Source of the DNA: Synergistaceae bacterium
GTDB taxonomy: Bacteria; Synergistota; Synergistia; Synergistales; Aminobacteriaceae
Direction: 5' to 3'
NCBI GenBank assembly: GCA_012521675.1
Contig: JAAYLU010000004.1
Coordinates: 1 to 49,430, forward strand
DNA length: 49,430 nucleotides
Positions 1 through 7,493 of this stretch are shown piece after piece. The notes beneath the pieces were generated by a model. It did no database searches. It had not been told where the DNA came from and saw only the letters and a program-made list of their open reading frames with translations. The position numbers and the translations under genes were made by a program. Position 1 is the first letter of the stretch. Every line of letters starts with the position of its first letter.

Positions 1-2
1 CG

Positions 3-203
3 TGTGCGCTGAAGGTCGGCACAGGGGCTCTCGAGGCCTATCACGCCGCCCTGCTGGTCTTCGACGGTCACTACCCGGAGCCGCAGGGGCTGGTGGACGA
101 GACGATCGAGAAGACGGTGAGCAACATGGTCCAAGTCTCCGTCCACGGCATGCAGAACTTGGACAGGGCGATAATAGACGTTATAGCGGGCAGATTCAGC
201 TGA
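3..203 (+). CDS. 3' end of an unidentified protein (partial)
   Basis: The window opens inside an open reading frame that runs 66 codons to a TGA at 201-203. The visible C-terminus includes GTGALEAYHAALLVFDGHY and ends DVIAGRFS. I do not recognise the family. The codon pattern resembles the neighbouring genes and the stop is followed about 40 bases later by the end of a convergent gene, so it looks like a genuine gene end rather than a shadow frame. The start and most of the protein lie outside the window, so no function is proposed. Confidence 0.5.
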   Translation, partial: CALKVGTGALEAYHAALLVFDGHYPEPQGLVDETIEKTVSNMVQVSVHGMQNLDRAIIDVIAGRFS

Positions 204-243
204 GATTCGCCGGGGCGGACGGGTGTTCGCCCCGGTCGCTTCG

Positions 244-1014
244 TCAGGCGCTCTCCATCAGCGACGCGTGGTCGAGGACCGAGTCTATGAAACGATCCAC
301 CGAGTCCTTCCGGGGCAGGGTCTTCGCTATCCAGCTCAGGGTCCCGGCCTCCCTCAGCATCCTGAAAGATGGAGCGTAGTTCATGTCCAGCACCCAGGAG
401 AGCTGCACCAGAAGAAAGTCGGGCAGCGACTTGACATTCTGGTAAGAGGCCCTTCCGTCGGACCCCAGCTCGACGAGCAGCGCCTCCGAGTAGCCTCCGT
501 CCGGGTCGATCGCAGTGAGCAGCTCCTTGATGCGCCCCTCCTGGACATGAGAGCGCACCAAACCGAACACGTCAAGCTTGTCGCTGTCACGGACTATCTT
601 CGCGATGGGCAGGGCGCGAGGCGGTACGTCGCCGGGCAGCTCCCTCTTGTTGTGAAGGCGCACTGCCAGCAGTATGTCCTCCCACCGAGGGCACGACCGG
701 GCCAGGTCGGCGGGGAATCTCTCCCGCAGGGCCGACTCACCCAGGTCCCCGTGATCTGTCGACGCGCCGTCGTAGTACGTCCCCCACCCGGCGTACTGGG
801 GGAAACGGCCGGTGTCGTGAAGAAGCGCCGCGGTCACCGCGCTGTCGAGCAGTTCACCGGTCCATCCGAGCTCCCTGGCTATCTTTACCGCGATGTCCCT
901 GACGCGGAGGCTGTGCACCCGCTTCACCTCCATCAGCGGCGGCAGAACCCCGTCCTCCGCGAAGGAGTTTATGTACCCCTCAAGCCACCTGGCGGCGGCA
1001 TCGTGAAACGTCAT
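244..1014 (-). CDS. HD-domain phosphohydrolase
   Basis: A 256-residue protein of the HD superfamily. The metal-binding set is visible: an early His in KRVHSLRVRD, the HD doublet in AALLHDTGRF, a downstream His in RLHNKREL and an Asp in VRDSDKLD. HD proteins usually cleave phosphoester or nucleotide bonds with two metal ions; the substrate cannot be told from sequence. No signal peptide or membrane segment is seen, so it is probably cytoplasmic. The reading frame stays open upstream to 1194, but the start at 1014 has a good Shine-Dalgarno (AAAGGAAG) and the extra N-terminus looks like non-coding sequence. It is convergent with the partial gene before it and divergent from the propeller gene. 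Confidence 0.75.
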   Translation of the reverse strand: MTFHDAAARWLEGYINSFAEDGVLPPLMEVKRVHSLRVRDIAVKIARELGWTGELLDSAVTAALLHDTGRFPQYAGWGTYYDGASTDHGDLGESALRERFPADLARSCPRWEDILLAVRLHNKRELPGDVPPRALPIAKIVRDSDKLDVFGLVRSHVQEGRIKELLTAIDPDGGYSEALLVELGSDGRASYQNVKSLPDFLLVQLSWVLDMNYAPSFRMLREAGTLSWIAKTLPRKDSVDRFIDSVLDHASLMESA

Positions 1015-1109
1015 GAGACCACACTTCCTTTCATTTTCCACGTCAAATTGTACACTCGCAGCCGAGGATTGGCAACGAGAATGCCGGGGTCGTTCAAAAG
1101 GACGACGGT

Positions 1110-1156
1110 CCCTGTCGTCCCGAACGGCGCGTAGCGCCGGAGGGACCTCGGGGATG
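1110..1156. repeat. Copy of a dispersed intergenic repeat (CGTCCCGAACG...GGAGGGACCTCGG)
   Basis: This stretch carries the same CGTCCCGAA...GAGGGA-C-TCG core that recurs in other intergenic regions of the window (6834-6974, 21852-21999, 35974-36190, 39043-39080). It contains a short internal hairpin (GGCGC/GCGCC). It lies in the spacer between two divergent genes and has no coding content. Confidence 0.55.
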
Positions 1157-1280
1157 AACCGACTTTGCCCACGAGGCCCCGACCTTCGGAACAACAGCTT
1201 CGCTGCGAGGGAGTATGAAAGAAGCGCGAAACGCTATATACTATAGGGGGTTTACACCATCGTGAAAAGAGGTGTTTTAA

Positions 1281-2345
1281 GTGAAAACAATCGAACTTGT
1301 CGTGCGTGTAAAGTGGTGCGTCGTCGCTCTGCTGGTCGCTGTCGTCCTCCTTCCCGCCGCGGAGGCTAGCGGCTGGAGTGGCGAGCTCCTGTGGAGCTAC
1401 GACGCGATGTCCCCGGTATCGGGGTCGCCTGTCTCGGCGGGCGATCTGATCATCACAGGGGACGACACCGGCTGGCTGCACGCGGTTGAAAAAAGCTCGG
1501 GGCGGGGCGTGTGGACCTTCAACACGGGGGCGACGATCAACGGCGCGCCCGCCATCCTCGGAGGGAACGCTTTCGTCGGCGGTGCGGATGGCACACTGCT
1601 CGCGGTCGACATAGCCACCGGGTCGGTCAGATGGAGATTCACCCCCTCCGGCGAGTACGTCTCGCTCTCCATATGGGCCTCTCCGGCGGCAGGGGACGGC
1701 AAGGTCTTCTTCAACAGCTCGGACGGGAAGACATACGCGCTGAACGCCGAGAACGGATCCCTCCTCTGGGCCTACGACACGGGCAGGGAGCTTCGCTCGT
1801 CCCCCGTCTACGGCGACGGACTCCTCTTCGTCGGTGCCTACGAGGGGCTCTTTCACGCCCTCGACGCCAAGACGGGCAAGAGGCTGTGGGGAGGCGGCAG
1901 CGGCGGGCCGATCGGCACCCCGGCGGTGTCGGACGGGGTCGTCTACTTCGGCGCCTGGGACGGAGCGATTCAGGCGGTGCGCATAAAGAGTGTGATCCCC
2001 CTGTGGAAGCACACTGCGGGAGAGGCCATCACCACAGCGCCGTCCGTATCGGGAGGAAGGGTCTTTTTCGGGACGATAAACGGGAAACTCGTCGCACTCG
2101 AGGCCGCGTCGGGAAGGCCGCTCTGGGAGTTCCCCGTCCCGGGCGGGGTGCACTCCAACCCTGCGGTTCACGACGGGCTGGTCTTCTTCGGCAGCGTCGG
2201 GGGTGCCTTCCACGCGCTGGACGCCGCAACCGGGCAGGAGCGTTGGCGTTTTGAATCATCGCGCGAAATCATGTCCTCGCCGCTGGTCGACGGTGGCGTC
2301 GTCTATTTCGGAGGGCACGACGGATGGGTGCGCGCCTTCCGATAG
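1281..2345 (+). CDS. Secreted PQQ-like beta-propeller protein (BamB-like repeats)
   Basis: A 354-residue protein with an N-terminal hydrophobic segment (VVALLVAVVLLPAAEA, about residues 14-29) that looks like a cleavable signal peptide. The rest is a series of about seven or eight roughly 40-residue repeats of the PQQ-enzyme/BamB type, each with the pattern G-x-hydrophobic-A-L-D-A-x-T-G-x-x-x-W; examples are ALDAKTGKRLWG and ALDAATGQERWRF. Such propellers act as periplasmic scaffolds or quinoprotein-like domains. It is not preceded by other outer-membrane assembly genes, so identity with BamB is not claimed. The GTG start at 1281 is preceded by AAGAGGTG. A terminator follows the gene. Confidence 0.75.
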   Translation: MKTIELVVRVKWCVVALLVAVVLLPAAEASGWSGELLWSYDAMSPVSGSPVSAGDLIITGDDTGWLHAVEKSSGRGVWTFNTGATINGAPAILGGNAFVGGADGTLLAVDIATGSVRWRFTPSGEYVSLSIWASPAAGDGKVFFNSSDGKTYALNAENGSLLWAYDTGRELRSSPVYGDGLLFVGAYEGLFHALDAKTGKRLWGGGSGGPIGTPAVSDGVVYFGAWDGAIQAVRIKSVIPLWKHTAGEAITTAPSVSGGRVFFGTINGKLVALEAASGRPLWEFPVPGGVHSNPAVHDGLVFFGSVGGAFHALDAATGQERWRFESSREIMSSPLVDGGVVYFGGHDGWVRAFR

Positions 2346-2372
2346 AGCCCGAATAATGCCTGCTACTCCGGG

Positions 2373-2408
2373 GACGGAGGGGACGATCCCCTTCGTCCTT
2401 TGTTTTTT
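2373..2408 (+). terminator. Rho-independent terminator after the propeller gene
   Basis: An 11-bp stem, GACGGAGGGGA pairing with TCCCCTTCGTC across the loop CGA with one G-T wobble, is followed by CTTTGTTTTTT. It separates the propeller gene from the hybrid kinase gene. Confidence 0.75.
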
Positions 2409-2473
2409 CGCCCGCTCGGTTTATAATTCCCGAGGAGATATCTGCTTTTTGAGCGACGAGGAGGTCGGATGAG

Positions 2474-3700
2474 TTGCAGGCTGAGATGGACTTGAAGAGC
2501 AGAATTGCGAACCTCGAGGATGCTCTGGCCGCGTCAGAGGACGAGAGCAGGAAGATGGCGGCTTTCATAGCCAACATGAGCCACGAGATTCGCACGCCCC
2601 TCAACACAATAATCGGCGTGGTCGCCCTTTTTCAGGATACCAAGCTCGACTTCGAGCAGAAGAAGTTCGTCGAGATGCTGTCTGCTTCCTCGAGCGACCT
2701 TCTGCAGCTGGTGGAGGAGCTGCTCGACATGTCGCGCCTGAAGACAGGCGGGCTCGAGCTGCAGGAGAGCCCTGTCCCCGTGCGCTCCTGTTTCTCCCAG
2801 GCGGTGCGCCCTCTCGCCATGGCGGCGCGCGAGCGGAGGGTGCAGGTCGAGCTCACCATCCCCCCCTCCGTTCCGGAGTTCCTGCTGGGGGACAGCCACC
2901 GACTGAGACAGACCCTCAGGAACATCGTCGCAACTGCCATCGCCCTCACCGCGAGGGGGGCAATCCTTATCAACGTGGTGCCCGAGGAGGAGACGAACGA
3001 ATCCGTCATGCTCCACGTCACCATCGAGCACCCCTCCAACCGGGCCTCCAACGACAGGATAAGAGCCATGCTCGACCACTCCGCCCTCGACCGCACCGAA
3101 TTCTCGCAGGCGTACGAGGGAACGGGCATCGGCCTGATAATCTCGGAGGGCATAGCCGAGGCCGCGGGAGGCGCACTGTGGGCAGAGAGTTTGGAAGACG
3201 AGCGGAACGTCTTCCACCTGACGCTGAACCTCAAGAAGATCCCCTCCCCGGCATCGCAGTCCCCCGAGAATCTGCCGAAGACGCAAGAGGAGAACCTTGA
3301 TCCGGCGCAGCTCCCCGCCGAGCTCTCCATACTGGTGGTCGACGACAATAACTTCAACAGGAGCCTCACCAGGTCAATACTCAGGAAAAAGGGAGGGCCC
3401 GGTTGGACCATAGACCTCGCCAAGGGGGGCGAGGAGGCGCTGCGGATGGTGGCGGAGAAGGAATTCGACCTCGTGTTCATGGACATCCAGATGCCCGGAA
3501 TGAACGGGCTGGATACGACCAGGGAGATACGCGCCAGAGAGGGCGCGGATACCAGACTGCCGGTGGTGGCTATGACCGCCTACGCGATGGAGGGGGACAG
3601 ACAGATGTGCCTGGACGCCGGGATGAACGACTACATAGCCAAGCCGGTGGACCCCGACGAACTGGTTGAGATAATCCTGCGCAACACGGCGCCGGGCTAA
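2474..3700 (+). CDS. Hybrid sensor kinase/response regulator with a degenerate ATP-binding site
   Basis: A 408-residue soluble protein. In order: a short coiled coil (residues 1-25), a HisKA domain with the H-box NMSHEIRTPLN (His about 37), a HATPase-like region (about 130-255), and a receiver domain (about 285-405). The receiver is intact, with ILVVDDNN, phospho-acceptor Asp in VFMDIQMPGMNG, Thr in AMTAYA and Lys in AKPVD. The ATPase is not: the N-box Asn is replaced (NIVATAIALT instead of NLLxNAIKFT) and the G1 D-x-G-x-G motif is missing, although the G2 stretch GTGIGLIISE survives. The start is uncertain: TTG at 2474 lies about 9 bases after GAGGAGG, and an in-frame ATG follows at 2486. 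It is convergent with a SpoIIE-type phosphatase gene. Confidence 0.8.
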   Translation: MQAEMDLKSRIANLEDALAASEDESRKMAAFIANMSHEIRTPLNTIIGVVALFQDTKLDFEQKKFVEMLSASSSDLLQLVEELLDMSRLKTGGLELQESPVPVRSCFSQAVRPLAMAARERRVQVELTIPPSVPEFLLGDSHRLRQTLRNIVATAIALTARGAILINVVPEEETNESVMLHVTIEHPSNRASNDRIRAMLDHSALDRTEFSQAYEGTGIGLIISEGIAEAAGGALWAESLEDERNVFHLTLNLKKIPSPASQSPENLPKTQEENLDPAQLPAELSILVVDDNNFNRSLTRSILRKKGGPGWTIDLAKGGEEALRMVAEKEFDLVFMDIQMPGMNGLDTTREIRAREGADTRLPVVAMTAYAMEGDRQMCLDAGMNDYIAKPVDPDELVEIILRNTAPG

Positions 3701-3721
3701 GGCGCCTGACCCGGGTCTCGC

Positions 3722-5200
3722 TCAGCGGACGTGCACGCACAGGGCGGACAAGTCGTCCTTGCTCGCGCCCGAGTAGCCTATGGTGAACAGGTGATCGTAC
3801 GCCTCGTTGAACGACATTGCCAGGTCTTCCGACCCATGCATCAGGTCGAGGAAGCCGTCGCTAGTGAAGATGAAGTAGTCCCCGCTCTTGGTCGAGATCT
3901 CTCCCGTGCCGAACTCCACCCTCCTTGACAGCCCCAGCAGCGACCCGGGCGACGATGCCTTGCTCATCACCCCGCCCGACCCGTGAAGGAACGCGTTCAC
4001 CCCCGCAGAGCAGTAGGACAGGCTCATCTCGCGCAGGTTCAGGCTGAAGCATATCGCGGCGGCGAAGGATTCCGACAGGAACCTCTCGGCTGCTATGGCG
4101 TTCACCCACTGCAGCTTCTCCAGCAGGCTCGTCCCTATCATCTCCTCGTCCTCGAAGGCCTGGCGGAAGAGCACCAGCATCGCCGACGTCTGCAGGGCCG
4201 CCGGGACGCCGTGCCCCATCAGGTCGAACAGGTATCCGTTCAGCACCCTGTCCTCCGGGTCCCAGTGGTACCCAAACAGGTCGCCGCTGATCATGAACAT
4301 CGGCCTGAAGATGCTTCGCACCTCCACGTCCGGCTCCCCCGTCAGGTCGCCCGGCAGGAAACCCCGCTGGATCGCCGAGGCCAGGGCGACGTCCTCCTTG
4401 GCCAACGTCTCCTGCGACACGTCCGTCACGACCATCATCATTATCTCGTCCGTGTCCTGCGCAAGCGAGCGGAAAGTGGCCTGGACCGGGAAGAACACCC
4501 CGCCCTTCTTCCTGTGCATGGTCGTCGTGACGGAGAAGACCCTGCCGGCGGACGCGTCGCGCGCCGGGTAGACCTCGTCAATAGTCAGGTCGTCCGTCTC
4601 CTCCAGGGAGTAGCCGTACAGTACCCTGGCCGCCTCGTTCATGTAGATGATCCTGTCCGTGCTCGTCTCCCAGACGACGAGCGACTCGCCGAACATGTCC
4701 AGCAGGTTCATGCCGTTGAACCGGAAGCCGGCTATCTCCACCGCCAGCGGAAACGGGGACGGAGCGGGCGGCGATGCCTGCCGTTCCTCCGGGGCCTCGT
4801 TCCTCATCCTCAGAACGACCATCCTGCCGGACTCCTCCAGCGTGACCTCGTCCACCAAGTGCAGGATGATCTGCACCCCGCGCCCGGACTCCATCTCGAA
4901 GTCCATGAAGACCTCCGGGTCCGGCCTGAGGTCGTGCGCGAAGCAGCCCCCCTCGCTCCTTATCGAGACGCTAAGCGCCTCTCCTTCCTTGAGGACGCGC
5001 AGCTCCACCCGCGCGTCGGGCAGACCGTTGTTGCCGTGAAAGAGCGCGTTGTTCGCGGCCTCGTTGACGGCCGTGAACAGCCTCATGCCCCTCCTGGGAC
5101 CGCAAACAGAGCGGAACAGATGCAACAGCCCCTCCCTATGAAGGGCAAACTCGTCCACCGTGCTGAACGACAACGAAGCCAGGATCTCGGTAACGCTCAT
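3722..5200 (-). CDS. Anti-sigma-type HATPase / PAS / SpoIIE phosphatase fusion
   Basis: A 492-residue regulator. The N-terminal third looks like an RsbW/SpoIIAB-type HATPase (AVNEAANNALFHGN N-box, SGRGVQII G2-like segment). The middle is a PAS domain (about 165-280, with VVWETSTDRIIYMNEAA). The C-terminus is a PP2C-like SpoIIE domain with GDLFGYHWD and DLMGHGVPAAL carrying metal-binding Asp residues, plus SDGFLDLM. Such proteins dephosphorylate anti-anti-sigma factors and so control a partner-switching cascade; the partner is not in this window. The frame is open further upstream, but ATG at 5200 has a strong GGGGGGTG site and begins the homologous region. It lies downstream of metK beyond a terminator. 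Confidence 0.8.
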   Translation of the reverse strand: MSVTEILASLSFSTVDEFALHREGLLHLFRSVCGPRRGMRLFTAVNEAANNALFHGNNGLPDARVELRVLKEGEALSVSIRSEGGCFAHDLRPDPEVFMDFEMESGRGVQIILHLVDEVTLEESGRMVVLRMRNEAPEERQASPPAPSPFPLAVEIAGFRFNGMNLLDMFGESLVVWETSTDRIIYMNEAARVLYGYSLEETDDLTIDEVYPARDASAGRVFSVTTTMHRKKGGVFFPVQATFRSLAQDTDEIMMMVVTDVSQETLAKEDVALASAIQRGFLPGDLTGEPDVEVRSIFRPMFMISGDLFGYHWDPEDRVLNGYLFDLMGHGVPAALQTSAMLVLFRQAFEDEEMIGTSLLEKLQWVNAIAAERFLSESFAAAICFSLNLREMSLSYCSAGVNAFLHGSGGVMSKASSPGSLLGLSRRVEFGTGEISTKSGDYFIFTSDGFLDLMHGSEDLAMSFNEAYDHLFTIGYSGASKDDLSALCVHVR

Positions 5201-5241
5201 GCCATCACCCCCCGAAATGAATAGGGAAAAGATGAAAGGGG

Positions 5242-5288
5242 AAAAAAGACCCCCGCGCCTGTACGTAATGATAGCACAGGGCGGGGGC
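5242..5288 (-). terminator. Rho-independent terminator after metK
   Basis: Read on the minus strand, GCCCCCGC-CCTGT pairs with ACAGG-CGCGGGGGT around a loop of about 13 bases and is followed by CTTTTTT. It separates metK from the SpoIIE-type gene. Confidence 0.75.
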
Positions 5289-5345
5289 ATCAGTCCGACT
5301 TGAAATACTACTGCCACCAGGACTTGACTCGCTCTTTCACCGGGC

Positions 5346-6545
5346 CTATTTAGCCGCCGCGGCCAGGGCCTGGGCCCTGTCGGTCCACTCCCAGAGAGGC
5401 AGGGGATCAAGGTCGATTCTGCCCATGTGCCCGTAGGCCGCAAGCCGCTTGTACTGGGGCTTGCACAGCTGAAGGTCGCGAATTATGGCCGCGGGGCGGA
5501 AGTCGAAGTGCTCTCGCACTATCTCCGATACCTTCTCGTCGGGGATCTTCCCCGTTCCCATGGTGTCCAGCATGATCGACACCGGCTCTGCCACCCCTAT
5601 GGCGTAGGCCAGCTGAATCTGGCACTGGTCGGCAAGTCCCGCCGCCACAACGTTCTTGGCCACGTAGCGCGCCATGTAGGCCGCCGACCTGTCCACCTTG
5701 GTCGGGTCCTTGCCCGAGAAGGCGCCCCCTCCGTGCGCCACCCATCCACCGTAGGTGTCGACGATGATCTTTCTTCCGGTGAGGCCCGAGTCAGCCATCG
5801 GCCCCCCCTTGACGAAGCGTCCGGTCGGGTTCACCAGGATCCTGGTCCCGTCCTTCATCAGGTGTCCGGGCACTATCGGCGCTACCACATACTCGATGAT
5901 GTCGGCCCTTATCTCGTCCAGGGTCGCCTCCGGGTGGTGCTGGGCGGCCACCACGATTGTGTCGGCGCGCACGGCCTTGCCCCCCTCGTATTCAAGGGTG
6001 ACCTGGGTCTTTCCGTCCGGGCGCAGGTAGGGGATCGTCCCCTCCTTGCGCACCTTGGAGAGCTGCCTGGCAAGCCGGTGGGCCAGAGCTATCGGCATGG
6101 GCATGTACTCCTCGGTCTCATTGCAGGCGAAGCCGTACATCATCCCCTGGTCGCCCGCACCCGTCCGTGCGATGTCCTCCTCGGACACCTGGAGCTCGCG
6201 CACCTCTAGAGCCTTGTCCACGCCCCGCGCTATGTCCCTGGACTGCTCGTCAATCGCCGTCAGCACCGCGCAGGTGTCCCCGTCGAAGCCGTACTTCGCC
6301 CTGGTGTAGCCTATGTCCTTGATTATGTCCCTGGCCAGCTTCGGGATGTCCACGTAGGTAGCCGTGGTGATCTCCCCCGCCACCATCACCATGCCAGTGG
6401 TACAGAGCACCTCGCATGCCACCCTGCCCGTCGGATCCTCGGCCAGGATTGCATCCAGAACGCCGTCCGAGATCTGGTCGGCCACCTTGTCCGGGTGTCC
6501 CTCCGTCACGGACTCAGAAGAAAACAGAAAACGCTCGCTCGCCAA
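5346..6545 (-). CDS. metK: S-adenosylmethionine synthase MetK
   Basis: A 399-residue methionine adenosyltransferase that makes S-adenosylmethionine from methionine and ATP in the cytoplasm. Length and motifs are typical: [16 protein letters not shown] near the N-terminus, GAGDQG (ATP-binding), and [19 protein letters not shown] (P-loop-like and K+ site). The start codon is TTG at 6543-6545, 8 bases after AAGGGGG; the nearby ATG at 6551-6553 is out of frame. The gene stands alone between a SAM-I riboswitch with terminator upstream and a terminator downstream, so feedback by its own product is expected. Confidence 0.97.
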   Translation of the reverse strand: MASERFLFSSESVTEGHPDKVADQISDGVLDAILAEDPTGRVACEVLCTTGMVMVAGEITTATYVDIPKLARDIIKDIGYTRAKYGFDGDTCAVLTAIDEQSRDIARGVDKALEVRELQVSEEDIARTGAGDQGMMYGFACNETEEYMPMPIALAHRLARQLSKVRKEGTIPYLRPDGKTQVTLEYEGGKAVRADTIVVAAQHHPEATLDEIRADIIEYVVAPIVPGHLMKDGTRILVNPTGRFVKGGPMADSGLTGRKIIVDTYGGWVAHGGGAFSGKDPTKVDRSAAYMARYVAKNVVAAGLADQCQIQLAYAIGVAEPVSIMLDTMGTGKIPDEKVSEIVREHFDFRPAAIIRDLQLCKPQYKRLAAYGHMGRIDLDPLPLWEWTDRAQALAAAAK

Positions 6546-6570
6546 TTATGCATCCCCCTTGAAAAGTGAT

Positions 6571-6599
6571 AAAAAAAAAGACCCCTCGCAAGAAGGGCC
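6571..6599 (-). terminator. Terminator of the metK riboswitch expression platform
   Basis: On the minus strand GGCCCTT-CTTGCG-AGGGGTC forms a 7-bp stem (with one G-U wobble at each of two positions) followed by nine T residues. It sits between the SAM-I aptamer and the metK ribosome-binding site. Confidence 0.7.
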
Positions 6600-6621
6600 T
6601 TTGACTGTTCTCAAACGCTCC

Positions 6622-6720
6622 CTCTTATCACTCGGCCTTGGGCCGCTGGTATTAGCACCATGCCTCGCGGCAGGTTGCCGGGTTTCATCGGGCCAGTCCC
6701 TCCACCTCTCTGGATAAGAG
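6622..6720 (-). ncRNA. SAM-I (S-box) riboswitch controlling metK
   Basis: Read on the minus strand this contains the hallmarks of the S-box aptamer: the closing P1 stem CTCTTATC...GATAAGAG, the conserved AGAGAGGTGGAGGGA start, GATGAAACCCGGCAACC, and GGTGCTAATACCAG. These match the SAM-I consensus in order and spacing. Binding of S-adenosylmethionine is known to favour the downstream terminator in this class, and one is present at 6571-6599. The target is metK. Confidence 0.95.
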
Positions 6721-6833
6721 TCCTAGATTGTAATGAATCGACCAGGATGAATTATACGCTATTTCGCTCCCCTGTCAACGATCGCCGAGGCGAAGGAACT
6801 CGCCGCGCTCGAGATGGCAAATAAAGCTGTCAT

Positions 6834-6974
6834 CCCGAACGAGTGTGAGGGATCCCGCCCCCCTCTGTCTTCCCGAACGAGTGTGAGGGATCCCGCCCCC
6901 CTCTGTCTTCCCGAACGAATGTGAGGGATCCCGCCCCCCTCTGTCTTCCCGAACGAATGTGAGGGATCCCGCCC
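6834..6974. repeat. Four-copy 38-bp tandem repeat
   Basis: The unit beginning CCCGAACGAGTGTGAGGGAT recurs at 6834, 6872, 6910 and 6948 (period exactly 38 bases), the last copy being partial. Copies 1-2 carry GAGTG and copies 3-4 GAATG; otherwise they are identical. The core is the same as the dispersed CCCGAACG...GAGGGATC element seen elsewhere in the window, here amplified in tandem. It lies between the divergent metK riboswitch and flaG promoter. Confidence 0.9.
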
Positions 6975-6991
6975 TTGAGGGCGCGGCAAGT

Positions 6992-7020
6992 TTGACAGCC
7001 GGGAGCGAGTGTAATATACT
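6992..7020 (+). promoter_or_regulatory. Sigma-70-type promoter for flaG
   Basis: TTGACA (6992-6997) and TATACT (7015-7020) are separated by exactly 17 bases, about 35 bases before the flaG start. No FliA-type promoter is evident instead. Confidence 0.7.
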
Positions 7021-7054
7021 TCATTTGTGTCAGTGTATCCTGGAGGTGAGAACG

Positions 7055-7423
7055 ATGACCCCGGCTTTCGCTATTCCATCGATTGAAGTAGTCGGCTGGG
7101 CCAGAAAAAACTACCTCGAACCCTCGTACCCCGACAAACGCTACGACGAGCAGAAGTCCTTCTCCGAGCTACGGGCCCGAGGCAGACATGCCCGAGGGGA
7201 CGGGACTCTTCAGCGTGCGCTTGACTCATACCGGGATCACGCGGCCTACAGCAGCCGTTTTCTTCAGTTCAACATCGTCGAGGAGGCAGGCCTCGTCCAG
7301 GTGATAGTGAAGGAGAAAAACGACGAGGAGAAGATCATCCGAAAGATACCGCCGGACGAGATAGTTCGCCTCATCGAGCGCCAGAACGAGATGATAGGCT
7401 TCCTGCTCGACCTGGTGGCCTAG
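7055..7423 (+). CDS. flaG: FlaG family flagellar protein
   Basis: A 122-residue protein. The C-terminal half matches the FlaG family pattern: FLQFNIVEEAGLVQVIVKE, then IIRKIPPDEIVRLI and a final hydrophobic GFLLDLV. FlaG proteins influence flagellar filament length. The frame is open upstream into the tandem repeat, but ATG at 7055 has the site GGAGGTGAG and fits the promoter at 6992-7020. The gene is monocistronic, ending in a terminator shared with the convergent nrdJ. The chemotaxis/flagellar operon is at the other end of the window. Confidence 0.8.
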   Translation: MTPAFAIPSIEVVGWARKNYLEPSYPDKRYDEQKSFSELRARGRHARGDGTLQRALDSYRDHAAYSSRFLQFNIVEEAGLVQVIVKEKNDEEKIIRKIPPDEIVRLIERQNEMIGFLLDLVA

Positions 7424-7450
7424 CTGAAATAAGATGGATAAAAATTAAGA

Positions 7451-7483
7451 GACCCGGACCGACCGCGGCCCGGGTCTTTTTTG
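7451..7483. terminator. Bidirectional terminator between flaG and nrdJ
   Basis: GACCCGG (7451-7457) pairs with CCGGGTC (7470-7476), followed by TTTTTT on the plus strand. On the minus strand the stem is followed by TCTTAATTTTT, so it can serve both convergent genes. Confidence 0.75.
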
Positions 7484-7493
7484 TTCGCCCTCG

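Noticed and set aside
3983-5224. 413-codon frame opposite the SpoIIE-type gene
   Set aside because: A shadow frame rich in Arg, His and Pro with no domain pattern; the minus-strand gene has clear HATPase, PAS and SpoIIE motifs.
6834-6974. CRISPR-like array
   Set aside because: The units are contiguous 38-bp tandem copies without unique spacers and there are no cas genes.
6759-7024. Reading frame across the tandem repeat
   Set aside because: It exists only because the repeat unit and copy number keep a frame open; there is no ribosome-binding site or family pattern.
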